Positions 41,325 to 49,891 of a stretch of 64,000 nt of DNA are shown here, in pieces. The notes under the pieces were generated by a model. That model saw only the letters and a list, made by a program, of their open reading frames with translations, had not been told where the DNA came from and ran no database searches. A program made the translations under genes and the position numbers. Position 1 is the stretch's first letter. Each line of letters begins with the position of its first letter. The DNA comes from Chitinophaga vietnamensis (GTDB taxonomy: Bacteria > Bacteroidota > Bacteroidia > Chitinophagales > Chitinophagaceae): contig NZ_CABHMS010000008.1 in the NCBI RefSeq assembly GCF_902167635.1, positions 124,001 through 188,000 of the forward strand, read 5' to 3'.

Positions 41325-43211
41325 CTACTCCTGTGTAGGCCTGGTTTCGCCACGCACTTCGTCCCGGATGCCATCAGGGTCCCAGCCCTGGCCCTCATCC
41401 AGCCAGGTTTTGATGCGATCGGAGGCGATCAGTTTTTCCATCTCTTCAATACGTTCCTTCATAATGTTGACGTATTGCTTCTTATCGTCGCGCAGCGCGG
41501 AGAGGTCCTTCAGTGCGCGTTCATCCTGTTTGAGGAAGGTGCGCGCCGCCCGCCGGCTGTGATAGGCGCGCCCACCAAGCATTTGCAAGGCATCAGTGCC
41601 CACGCGCAGCGATGTGTCCACCGTTTCACGGTAGATGTGCAATACGCCCAGGTCCATCAGGTCGAAAGTTTCTTCAATGCTCTGCGAGCGCACGAGCAAC
41701 TGCAAATGAGGGAAATATTTCTTTGCCATCTCCACCACCATACGTGTTTGCTCGGCATTGTCCATCGCTACAATGAGTATTTTAGCATGCTGGGCGCCGG
41801 CCGCCACCAGCAGGTCGTAGCGGGAGGCATCGCCATAATATACTTTGATGCCCAGATTATGCAAAGCATCCACCCGGTCGGAATCGAGATCAAGGATGGT
41901 AGTCTTGATGCCATTGGCACGCAGGAAACGCCCGGTGATACTGCCAAAGCGCCCGAAGCCGGCAATGATCACCGGATGTTGCTCTGCAATTTCATCCGGC
42001 TCCCGCTCCGTTTGCGACGAAATGGTGAAACGAGGCTGTACGATCTTCTCATATATCAGCATGATCAATGGCGTCATCGCCATACTGATCGCTACTACGG
42101 CAGTCATGATACCCGTCAGATGCTCATCGAGAATATTGGTTTGATGGGTAAACGACAGCAGCACAAATGCAAATTCCCCGATATCCGCCAGGGCAAAGGA
42201 AAACAGGATATTCTGATCCAGGCTGAGTTTGAACACTTTTCCCAAGGCAAATAGCACGATGCCTTTTATAACCATCAAAGCGGCTACCAGACTAAGTATC
42301 AGCCAGGGCTGCTGCAAGATGAGCTTGAAATCGATAGATGCGCCTACTGCAATGAAAAACAATCCCAGCAGGAGGCCTTTAAAAGGTTCGATATCACTCT
42401 CCAGCTCATGCCGGTATTCACTGTTGGCCAGCACCACACCGCCGAGAAAGGCTCCCAGCGCGGAACTCAGCCCCACCAGGTTCATCAGCACGGAGATGGC
42501 TACCACAATTAATAATGCTGTAGCGGTAAACAGTTCCCGCACACGGGTACGTGCAATGATGCGCATCAGGGGCCGTATCATATAACGTCCGCCGATGATA
42601 ATGGTGGCCACAGCGCCCAGCACTACCAGGGTTTGTCCCCAGGCGGGCAGGTTATCGCGCAGCGTATGCGCCTGGCCGGCAGCTGCTGGCGCGCTTGCCA
42701 GCAGCGGGAAAATGGCCAGCATGGGGATCACCGCAATGTCCTGGAACAGTAGCACAGAAAATGCGCTTTGCCCGGCAGCCGTTTGCCGCCAGCCCTTTTC
42801 GTCCAGCGTTTGTAATACGATCGCTGTGGAGGAGAGTGATAATATCATCCCCAGCGCCAGCGCTGCTTTTACCGGCTGCCCCAACCAAAAGGCGATGGCC
42901 GCTATTGCGGCGGCGCTGAGCACCACCTGTAGCCCGCCCATCCCCAGTATGGCTGCCCGCAAACGCCATAGCAATGCAGGTTCCAGCTCCATGCCTATCA
43001 GGAAGAGCATCATCACCACGCCAAATTCTGCAAAATGCATGATGTCTTCTCCCTCTGCACCAATGAATCCTGCTACAGAAGGGCCTATGATCACTCCGGC
43101 GATCAGGTAGCCCAATACCGCGCCCAGCCCCAGTTTACGGGCAAGCGGCACAAACAGGATCGCAGCTGCGAGATACACCATCGATTGAAATAACAGGGAA
43201 TGCTGGTCCAT
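41325..43211 (-). CDS. KefC-like K+/H+ antiporter (CPA2) with RCK domain
   Basis: 628 residues. The N-terminal ~390 residues have 12-13 hydrophobic helices of the CPA2 type, including GYLIAGVIIGPSVAGFIG and the regulatory-loop-like SSALGAFLGGVVLANSEYRHEL. The RCK_N domain starts at about 408 with the nucleotide-binding VIIAGFGRFGSITGRFL and acidic strand end TILDLDSDRVD. The soluble end has a helical tail. In E. coli KefC exports K+ in exchange for H+ and is held shut by glutathione. Ligand control in Bacteroidota may differ because glutathione is often absent. It is preceded by a KefF-like gene with a 1-bp gap, so the two are co-translated. Confidence 0.9.
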   Translation of the reverse strand: MDQHSLLFQSMVYLAAAILFVPLARKLGLGAVLGYLIAGVIIGPSVAGFIGAEGEDIMHFAEFGVVMMLFLIGMELEPALLWRLRAAILGMGGLQVVLSAAAIAAIAFWLGQPVKAALALGMILSLSSTAIVLQTLDEKGWRQTAAGQSAFSVLLFQDIAVIPMLAIFPLLASAPAAAGQAHTLRDNLPAWGQTLVVLGAVATIIIGGRYMIRPLMRIIARTRVRELFTATALLIVVAISVLMNLVGLSSALGAFLGGVVLANSEYRHELESDIEPFKGLLLGLFFIAVGASIDFKLILQQPWLILSLVAALMVIKGIVLFALGKVFKLSLDQNILFSFALADIGEFAFVLLSFTHQTNILDEHLTGIMTAVVAISMAMTPLIMLIYEKIVQPRFTISSQTEREPDEIAEQHPVIIAGFGRFGSITGRFLRANGIKTTILDLDSDRVDALHNLGIKVYYGDASRYDLLVAAGAQHAKILIVAMDNAEQTRMVVEMAKKYFPHLQLLVRSQSIEETFDLMDLGVLHIYRETVDTSLRVGTDALQMLGGRAYHSRRAARTFLKQDERALKDLSALRDDKKQYVNIMKERIEEMEKLIASDRIKTWLDEGQGWDPDGIRDEVRGETRPTQE

Positions 43212-43212
43212 A

Positions 43213-43818
43213 TCAGGAAGTTTGGGCTGGCAGATGAAATAATTGATTCAGATTGTCGAAGCGGGTGAGCATGGCAGGATCAAAGTGGTCATCACGTAGC
43301 ATTTCCAGCACCTTCCGGTATTGCTGTGCCGCTGTATTGATATCTGCTTTGTCCATCCGGTGTACGCCATAAATGATATAAGGCGCCGCATAATGCATGT
43401 TACAAAGGTCCGCACTCTGCGAAAACGGATACAGGAACTGATGCACGGGATAACGGTGACGCCCCTCCGCAGTATAGGCCGCTTCCACGCTACCGGTAGA
43501 GATCACATTGGTGAAATACTTGCCTGTCAAGGCTTTGCCGGTATGGCCATAAGCCCAGCCATGTTCCAGCACCAGGTCCAGCCACTGTTTTATCATGGCG
43601 GGTGCGCTATACCAATAGAAAGGATGTTGCAGGAGGATGATATCGTGCCGCTCCAATAATGCCTGCTCTCGTGCTACATCTACGTCAAGATCGGGATACT
43701 GTTCATACAGGTCGTTGAAAGTGATGCCCGACATACCCTTCACCGCTGCAACAAGCTGCACATGCATGCGCGACTTCTCCAGGGCTGGGTGTGCGAAATT
43801 GATCAATACTCTGGCCAT
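43213..43818 (-). CDS. KefF-like NAD(P)H-dependent quinone oxidoreductase
   Basis: 201 residues, flavodoxin-like fold of the NQO/MdaB family. It opens VLINFAHPALEKSRMH (phosphate loop for FMN or FAD) and has IILLQHPFYWYSAPAMIKQWLDLVLEHGWAYG, the classic family signature. In E. coli KefF is the activating subunit of KefC and is also a quinone reductase. The 1-bp gap to the antiporter gene supports the same role here. Confidence 0.9.
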   Translation of the reverse strand: MARVLINFAHPALEKSRMHVQLVAAVKGMSGITFNDLYEQYPDLDVDVAREQALLERHDIILLQHPFYWYSAPAMIKQWLDLVLEHGWAYGHTGKALTGKYFTNVISTGSVEAAYTAEGRHRYPVHQFLYPFSQSADLCNMHYAAPYIIYGVHRMDKADINTAAQQYRKVLEMLRDDHFDPAMLTRFDNLNQLFHLPAQTS

Positions 43819-43868
43819 AGTTCAATAACAGCCGGGTGGCCGTGAATGTTAATTTACTATCTTTCTTG

Positions 43869-45722
43869 CTACCCTTCAGAATATTCCTGTAATAATGAAC
43901 GGTATTTATCGAGGATACTGGATTTAGCGATGATGCCCACCAGGCGCTTGTCTTGCCCCACCACAGGCAGATCCCAGGCATGTGCTGCATCGAATTTTTT
44001 TATCACCGTACTGATATTTTCTTCGATATACACAATGGCAGGCGGCGCTTTCATCAGCGCTTTCACGGTGAGGGTATCATATTTTTCGGGGTTGAACATC
44101 ACCGGCCGTATATCATCCAACGTGATCATCCCTTCCAGCACATGTTGTTGATTCACCACAGCAATCAGGTCGCGGCCATCTTTTTTCAGCAATTCTATCA
44201 CTTGCCGGAGCGTAGCGTCAACATGGATGGTAGGCGTTTCTGTCTCTACCAGGTCTTCCATTTTCATCAGCAACAGGATATTTTTGTCGTGCTCACGCGT
44301 GAAGATCTTGCCTTCCCTGGCAAGGTCTGTAAGTTCGGGAGATAAGGGAGAGAACCATTTATTCATGAGGAAGGAACCCGTAGCCACGATCATGAGGGGG
44401 ATGAAGAGATCATATCCCGAGCTGGATTCTGCGATCAGAAATATCGCCGTGAGTGGCGCATACATCACGCCGGCCATCACACCGGCCATGCCCACGATCA
44501 CGAGGTTGGTTACCGGCACTTCGGTAAAGCCCAGCTGCATGCACAACAAGGAGAAAAAATAACCGAGGAAACCACCGGCAAAGAGAGAGGGCGCAAAGTT
44601 CCCGCCATTGCCGCCACTCTGAATAGTGATGGAAGTAGCAAAGGCCTTGAGCAAACACACACAACCCGTGAATACCAGTAACATCCAGCTTTGCATGGGA
44701 ATGTAGCGGAAAAAGCTGTTGAGCAGGATCGTATCGCCGTTACCGTTGGCCAGCGATTTCACTACGGTGTAGCCTTCGCCAAACAACGGCGGCATAGCCA
44801 CGCATAATGCCGATACCAGCAAACCGCCCAGCATGGCCTTGCGCAGGGCATTCCATTTGAGCTGATGAAAAAAGTGTTCTATCCGCTTGGAGATCACCAC
44901 AAAATAGCGGGCATACAATCCGCAGAGCAAGCCCAACACAATATAAAAAGGTACGTTGTGATAATTGAAGGGCGTTCTCGATTCAAAGTGGAACAATACT
45001 TCTTCCTGCAAAATAATTTTCGATAACAAACTGCCGCAAACTGCCGCCACAATCAGCGGCATAAAATCCGAGAACACAACGCCGGTGAGCAATATCTCGA
45101 ATGCAAACATCATCCCGGCAATGGGCGCATTGAAAGCCGCGGCAATACCGGCGGTGGCGCCTGCGGCCAGCAACAGTGTCCGTTCTTTATAACCAAGGCG
45201 GTAAGTGCGCGCATAGTTCGATCCCAATGCGGCGCCTGTTACGGCAATAGGGCTTTCCAAACCCGCAGAGCCGCCGAGGCCCACAGTAACGGCGCTTTGC
45301 AATATCTGCGAATACATTTTCACAGGCGGTATCAAACTGGAATTGAGCGCGATCTCGTGTAATATGGCCGGTATCCCCTTGCGCGATTGCCCCTTGAAAA
45401 ACCATACCACTATTAATGTGGTGAGCACAATACCGAGAAATGGAAAAACAATATAGAAGATCACCTGCGTGCTGAAATGCACTTTGTACGTGATCACATA
45501 GTGGATATAATGCACCAGCATTTTGAGCACCACGCCGGCCATTCCGGCGGCGCAACCCACCAGGATACCCGACAGCAGAAGAAATTGGTTCCGGTTCAAT
45601 TTACTGTGCAGCCAGTGTATCACCAGTTCATAACTCCGCACTTTTTTTAGGCTGTATTGCTCGAAATCTCTTTTGAATCTAAAAAAACTATGATATTTCC
45701 GGATGTAGTTATACTGGCTCAT
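43869..45722 (-). CDS. ClC chloride channel/antiporter with CBS pair
   Basis: 617 residues. The ClC core spans about 50-440. Selectivity motifs are VGLGGSAGLESPIAVTGAALG (with the gating Glu in GLESP), NAPIAGMMFAFEI and GGNGGNFAPSLFAGGFLGY. The C-terminal ~130 residues form two CBS domains (VDATLRQVIELLKKDGRDLIAV and ENISTVIKKFDAAHAWDLPVV), which often bind adenine nucleotides. The gating Glu suggests a Cl-/H+ exchanger. It lies 16 bp after the transglutaminase gene and 50 bp before the KefF-like gene, and all share the strand. Confidence 0.93.
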   Translation of the reverse strand: MSQYNYIRKYHSFFRFKRDFEQYSLKKVRSYELVIHWLHSKLNRNQFLLLSGILVGCAAGMAGVVLKMLVHYIHYVITYKVHFSTQVIFYIVFPFLGIVLTTLIVVWFFKGQSRKGIPAILHEIALNSSLIPPVKMYSQILQSAVTVGLGGSAGLESPIAVTGAALGSNYARTYRLGYKERTLLLAAGATAGIAAAFNAPIAGMMFAFEILLTGVVFSDFMPLIVAAVCGSLLSKIILQEEVLFHFESRTPFNYHNVPFYIVLGLLCGLYARYFVVISKRIEHFFHQLKWNALRKAMLGGLLVSALCVAMPPLFGEGYTVVKSLANGNGDTILLNSFFRYIPMQSWMLLVFTGCVCLLKAFATSITIQSGGNGGNFAPSLFAGGFLGYFFSLLCMQLGFTEVPVTNLVIVGMAGVMAGVMYAPLTAIFLIAESSSGYDLFIPLMIVATGSFLMNKWFSPLSPELTDLAREGKIFTREHDKNILLLMKMEDLVETETPTIHVDATLRQVIELLKKDGRDLIAVVNQQHVLEGMITLDDIRPVMFNPEKYDTLTVKALMKAPPAIVYIEENISTVIKKFDAAHAWDLPVVGQDKRLVGIIAKSSILDKYRSLLQEYSEG

Positions 45723-45738
45723 GTAGCAAATTTAGGCA

Positions 45739-46647
45739 TCAGAGCTCAATCAGTGCATAAACTTTATCGTTCATATAAGGGCCGCCGGGATGCCGCGCAG
45801 TATAATCCAGGTTGATCCAGTATTCATCTTTCAGTTCGTGGTAGTAAATTTCTTTGATGGCAGGTTTCGGGAAAAGCGTGATGATGGCCTGTTTCATGGT
45901 TTCAAAATCTTCGCGGTTGCCGCAATACAGTTCAGGGTAGGCATGCCCGCGTATCAGCACGATGCGGCAACGCGCCCCGATGGATTGCAGACAAGACATC
46001 ATCAACAGGGAATGGTCGTCGCAATCGCCGCCAAGGCCATTCCGGATGGTTTCCTGCGGGGTCGCGAAATATTCGTCCCTGCGGGAATCCAATACATACT
46101 TGAACCGGCTGTTGATATAACGGAAGAGTGAGAGGAAACGCACGATCTTCCCGTATTTATAAAAATATTCGTCGTAATAATCCAGCGAATGTTGTACGGA
46201 AAAATTGCGCACCAGCGAATCCTGGTAGTTGATCTTCTCTCTTATGCCCCGCACGGTTTTATCGCGGTAGCTTTCTACTTTGCGGGGGTACAAACTGAGA
46301 ATATCCAGCTGCTTGCTGTCTTTGGTGCCCCAATTGCCCTGCACCATACCTTTATAATCATTCAACACATTGTTGAAGGTATAACGGTGACCGAACTTGT
46401 TGAGGAGCAGCAGTCCGCAGGTGAGCAGGAATACCGGGATGATCAATGGCCGGAAAACCCAGCGCAGCAAGTATAACAGCAAGAAACAGGTGATAACGGC
46501 AACGATCAGATCAACATGCAGGCCGCCGGCCACAATGGGCGGAATGAACCGGTTCACGTAAGGCGCCAGTATCAGCAGCGTCAATAGGCCCAACAGGTTG
46601 AGCACCCAGCGTTGTATGGTGGAATATTTACTTTCGTCGATAGCCAT
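45739..46647 (-). CDS. Membrane-anchored transglutaminase-like protein
   Basis: 302 residues from the ATG at 46647. Two or three hydrophobic helices at the N-terminus (WVLNLLGLLTLLILAPYV and VDLIVAVITCFLLLYLL) precede a transglutaminase-like cysteine-protease fold with the likely triad Cys in NGLGGDCDDHSLLMMSCL, His in IRGHAYPELY and Asp in EYWINLDYTAR. The CxxHD-like order GDCDDHS is typical of bacterial transglutaminase-core proteins. The substrate is unknown. It starts 33 bp after the STAND NTPase gene. Confidence 0.85.
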   Translation of the reverse strand: MAIDESKYSTIQRWVLNLLGLLTLLILAPYVNRFIPPIVAGGLHVDLIVAVITCFLLLYLLRWVFRPLIIPVFLLTCGLLLLNKFGHRYTFNNVLNDYKGMVQGNWGTKDSKQLDILSLYPRKVESYRDKTVRGIREKINYQDSLVRNFSVQHSLDYYDEYFYKYGKIVRFLSLFRYINSRFKYVLDSRRDEYFATPQETIRNGLGGDCDDHSLLMMSCLQSIGARCRIVLIRGHAYPELYCGNREDFETMKQAIITLFPKPAIKEIYYHELKDEYWINLDYTARHPGGPYMNDKVYALIEL

Positions 46648-46680
46648 TACGCTATGCAATAAAGCAAAATTATGCCACAA

Positions 46681-49251
46681 TCATCGCGCTAAATTCGGGA
46701 CTGCCTGTTTGAAAGAGGTGCTCTTCCGGATCAGTTCAATCTGCTGCTGCGCATCATGTTGCTGCCTTTCCATTTTCAGCTGAAGGTACATCCTGTTAAG
46801 GAGGCCGTAGTTCATCAGGGCCAGCACTTTGAAGTCGAGCTTCTGTGCGATCTCCACGCCATTCTCCGCCAGCCTGATGGCTTTGTTGTATTCCTGTCCC
46901 TTGCTGTATACATTGGCGTGCAACAGTTTCTGATAGGCTTCGAGATATTTGCCGCTGAAATAATCTGATGAATATTTTTTCAGTACCTGGTCGGTATGGC
47001 GGCAGAGCCTTTCTGCAGCTGCAACATCGCCGAGACCAAGGTGAGCATGCGCCTGCCAGCAAAGCAGCATCAAACGGAAGGCGTCTGTTTTGCGATGTGG
47101 TAAAGACGGATAGGTCTCAAACATCTGCTGGGTGAAGCGCAGCAGCTCATTGAAATCTTCGAGCAGCACAAACACAATACCCATGTTACGGAACACTACC
47201 TCCTGCGGTACGGTGATATGTTTGCCATTACCGCTCCAATAGCGGGGATAGTTGTAGATCTTCTCCCGGATCACTTCATTCACAATGCCGAACTTCAGAA
47301 ATTCGTAGATGAACAGCTGAATTTCGTACGGACTTACCCACAGCTCATCGGCGAAATCGTCCGGGCCATATATCTTTTTAATATTGTTGAGTTCCTGTTC
47401 GCACTGCTCTGCATCCAGTTGCAGCAGGGCGATGGTGAACAGCATGTTCCTGATCTTGAGTTTATCTTCCTTGATCTCTGCCAGCTGTAGCAGGGCGTTC
47501 AGGACTTTACGTTTTCTGAAGTGTATAAATTCGTCATTGATAAAATTGCTGATGGGATTCTTTTTAAAGAAACCTGCCGGGAAGATGGATTTTAACTCCA
47601 TCTGATCATTACCATCATGTTGATAATGTAATACGAGGTATTCCAGCAGATGTGATTTTTCGATATTGGCCAACGGCAGGTGCAGCATCTTCATGATACC
47701 GTCTGTTTGCTGGTGATTGATCGCGTAGCGCAGCAGCCATTTGAAAACGCCCACGCGGTATACCGTTTGGGGCAGATGGGTGAGCACGCCCATCAGTGCA
47801 GATTCATTCACCTCTTGCCTGTTCTTGTGCAGATAATGCATCGCCACAAAATATTCCAGCAGGAAGGTATGGGCGAAACGCACTTTCACATGGAACATGA
47901 TCTCCTGGCTCAGGTTTTCTTCCACCAATATATTATCTGCCAGCAGTTCCTTATATGCCGGGAACAGGTCCGGGTTCTGGTTCAGCAGAAGGTGTTTGTC
48001 GGTGTAGATGCCCGCACGGCCCAGGTCCAGCAGGGTGAGCAACTGCTCGATGATCCTGATCTTGAATGAGTTGGTTTGCGAATTGAAGACGCGGTGCTGG
48101 ATGAACCGGGAGATGATTTCATACAGGCTGAGATGTTCATCTACAAACGTTTGTTCCGGCCCGCTGTTCAACTGACAGAAGAGTTGCAGATAATAAGGAT
48201 GCCTGAGTTTTTGCAGGAAGCTCTCGGAGAACATCCGCACGGTGGCGGGATCGAACTGGTGGTTATATAATATGGACTTCACTTCCTGTTCCGCGAGTTG
48301 CGGCAGGTTGATATTGGTTTCCTCATCCATTTCCGGCCCGAGGTACCAATAGCGGCGGAAGGCCGGGTACTGTTGCGAATGCTGGAATATCTCGGCCCAG
48401 GTGCTGCTGCGGATAGAGAGGATCACTTTCACCCATGGGTAGAGATCGTTCGAGTATACGAAGTCTTCCAGTTTGGTATACAGCAGGCGGAGCTTCTCTC
48501 CTGCTACTGCAATTTCATCGAAGCCATCGATGATCAATATCAGGCGTCCACCTTTTTTATCGAAGTGGCTGGCGAAGTATTCGCGGAAGTTTTCACCATT
48601 GCCAAGGTTCAGCTGGTTGTCGAGCCATGCAGATAGCGAGAATCCTTTCAGCAGGAGGCTGCCGGCGGCATGTGCATGAATGAACCAGCAGATGTCTTGC
48701 TTGTAGCGGGCTTCTTTTCCGAACCAGAAATGTTCGGCGAGGTGAACGAGCGCGATAGACTTGCCCCATCCTGAAGGTGCGATGAGTGCAGTGGCGGCGT
48801 AGTCGCTTTCCAGGAACCGTTCGATGTGTGCATTGCAGAACTGCCGTGGTACGGTAGACGGAAAGGCAATGCCCGAGCGGTTTTTGAGCGTAAGGATCGT
48901 ATAGTGGGATACGGCATCGGCTTTGGTTTTCAGGTCAGCCCATTTGCCGGTGTCTACGGGGATCTCGGAGGAGGCGTTGAGTTTCCGGTAATGGTGCTGT
49001 TGAAAATCTTCCCAGTCTTTATATTGACAGTACTGGGACAAGGTATTGAGGGTATACCTTGAAAAGCTGTGCTGTGCCACGGCAAATCCGAACACTCGTT
49101 TGAGCGTCGTTTCGCTGACCAGCTTAGTGGTATCGTCCAATATGGACTGAGAGAGATGTTTGCAATCTCCCGGCAACATGACTTCAACACCAAATCTGCG
49201 TAAGACTTCTTTCTGCAGAGTTATGATAAAGTCATAGGATAGATCTATCAT
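46681..49251 (-). CDS. STAND/NACHT-like NTPase with N-terminal helical domain
   Basis: 856 residues from the ATG at 49251 (nine bases inside the longest frame). The N-terminal ~90 residues carry a pattern frequent in Bacteroidota regulatory proteins (SETTLKRVFGF…YTLNTLSQYCQYKDWEDF). The NTPase follows: Walker A APSGWGKS and extended Walker B LILIIDGFDEIA (about 238-248), with a sensor-like VKVILSIRSST. The rest (about 330-856) is helical, TPR-like, ending in repeats such as YNKAIRLAENGVEIAQKLDF. Proteins of this layout include bacterial NACHT and Avs anti-phage sensors. No effector such as a nuclease or transmembrane domain is recognisable. It heads a minus-strand run of five genes. Confidence 0.78.
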   Translation of the reverse strand: MIDLSYDFIITLQKEVLRRFGVEVMLPGDCKHLSQSILDDTTKLVSETTLKRVFGFAVAQHSFSRYTLNTLSQYCQYKDWEDFQQHHYRKLNASSEIPVDTGKWADLKTKADAVSHYTILTLKNRSGIAFPSTVPRQFCNAHIERFLESDYAATALIAPSGWGKSIALVHLAEHFWFGKEARYKQDICWFIHAHAAGSLLLKGFSLSAWLDNQLNLGNGENFREYFASHFDKKGGRLILIIDGFDEIAVAGEKLRLLYTKLEDFVYSNDLYPWVKVILSIRSSTWAEIFQHSQQYPAFRRYWYLGPEMDEETNINLPQLAEQEVKSILYNHQFDPATVRMFSESFLQKLRHPYYLQLFCQLNSGPEQTFVDEHLSLYEIISRFIQHRVFNSQTNSFKIRIIEQLLTLLDLGRAGIYTDKHLLLNQNPDLFPAYKELLADNILVEENLSQEIMFHVKVRFAHTFLLEYFVAMHYLHKNRQEVNESALMGVLTHLPQTVYRVGVFKWLLRYAINHQQTDGIMKMLHLPLANIEKSHLLEYLVLHYQHDGNDQMELKSIFPAGFFKKNPISNFINDEFIHFRKRKVLNALLQLAEIKEDKLKIRNMLFTIALLQLDAEQCEQELNNIKKIYGPDDFADELWVSPYEIQLFIYEFLKFGIVNEVIREKIYNYPRYWSGNGKHITVPQEVVFRNMGIVFVLLEDFNELLRFTQQMFETYPSLPHRKTDAFRLMLLCWQAHAHLGLGDVAAAERLCRHTDQVLKKYSSDYFSGKYLEAYQKLLHANVYSKGQEYNKAIRLAENGVEIAQKLDFKVLALMNYGLLNRMYLQLKMERQQHDAQQQIELIRKSTSFKQAVPNLAR

Positions 49252-49333
49252 AGGGGACAATAATGGATTATGGAATTTTACGGTACAAGGTTAATTACGT
49301 AGTGGTCAGGGGTTTAGATTTTACAAAGGCAAA

Positions 49334-49667
49334 ATGAACAAAATGAACAGGGGATATTAAATTGAATTACATATGTTGTATTTTTTAATGTAATAGAATA
49401 TTTTATAGATAGATATCATATATAAATATGAGATAGGCAGTAAGATGCCAGAATAAAGTCCAACAATCACCCTAGCCCTCACATCTCCTGTATTCAGGCT
49501 TGGCGCTGCCAGAAAAAAAATGAAAATTTTTTTCAATTGCTTGTTTTTCCTGCCACAACAGTTTATTCATTTTTTCAGGGTAATCCACACGCTAAATTGA
49601 ACAAACTGAACGGAAAAAAGACAAACTGAACAAGATGGTTGTGCTGAATCAAATGAACAAAAAGAAC
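49334..49667. promoter_or_regulatory. Cluster of NTGAAC motifs with 9-bp spacing
   Basis: The 640-bp divergent interval (49252-49891) has copies of NTGAAC at 49334, 49343, 49597, 49606, 49626 and 49653, with weaker relatives at 49644 and 49662; neighbours are 9 bp apart and separated by AAA or CAA. They could be binding sites for a regulator acting on the adhesin, the NTPase gene or both. Short frames here (a 68-codon minus frame at 49691-49897 and a 46-codon plus frame from 49635) look non-coding. The remaining sequence is AT-rich without other clear signals. Confidence 0.45.
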
Positions 49668-49891
49668 CTTTCGATAACGCCAGTATCCATTTACTTTCGT
49701 ACTCGCTGTAACAATATTTTAACATTTTTCCAGAGAAGAAAAAGTCGCCAGATAGTGGACAACACGAATGGGTAATACTGTACTGAACGGTGAAAATATC
49801 TTTCTCGCTTGTTGCACCTCATAACCTCCTGCCTGCCTAAGAGTTCTTGAAACAAGGACATTAAGAATGCTTTATAAAACCCACTATTGCT

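Noticed and set aside
46648-46680. TTG start for the transglutaminase gene, directly after the NTPase stop
   Set aside because: The ATG at 46647 gives a normal start before the first helix; the extra eleven residues add nothing recognisable.
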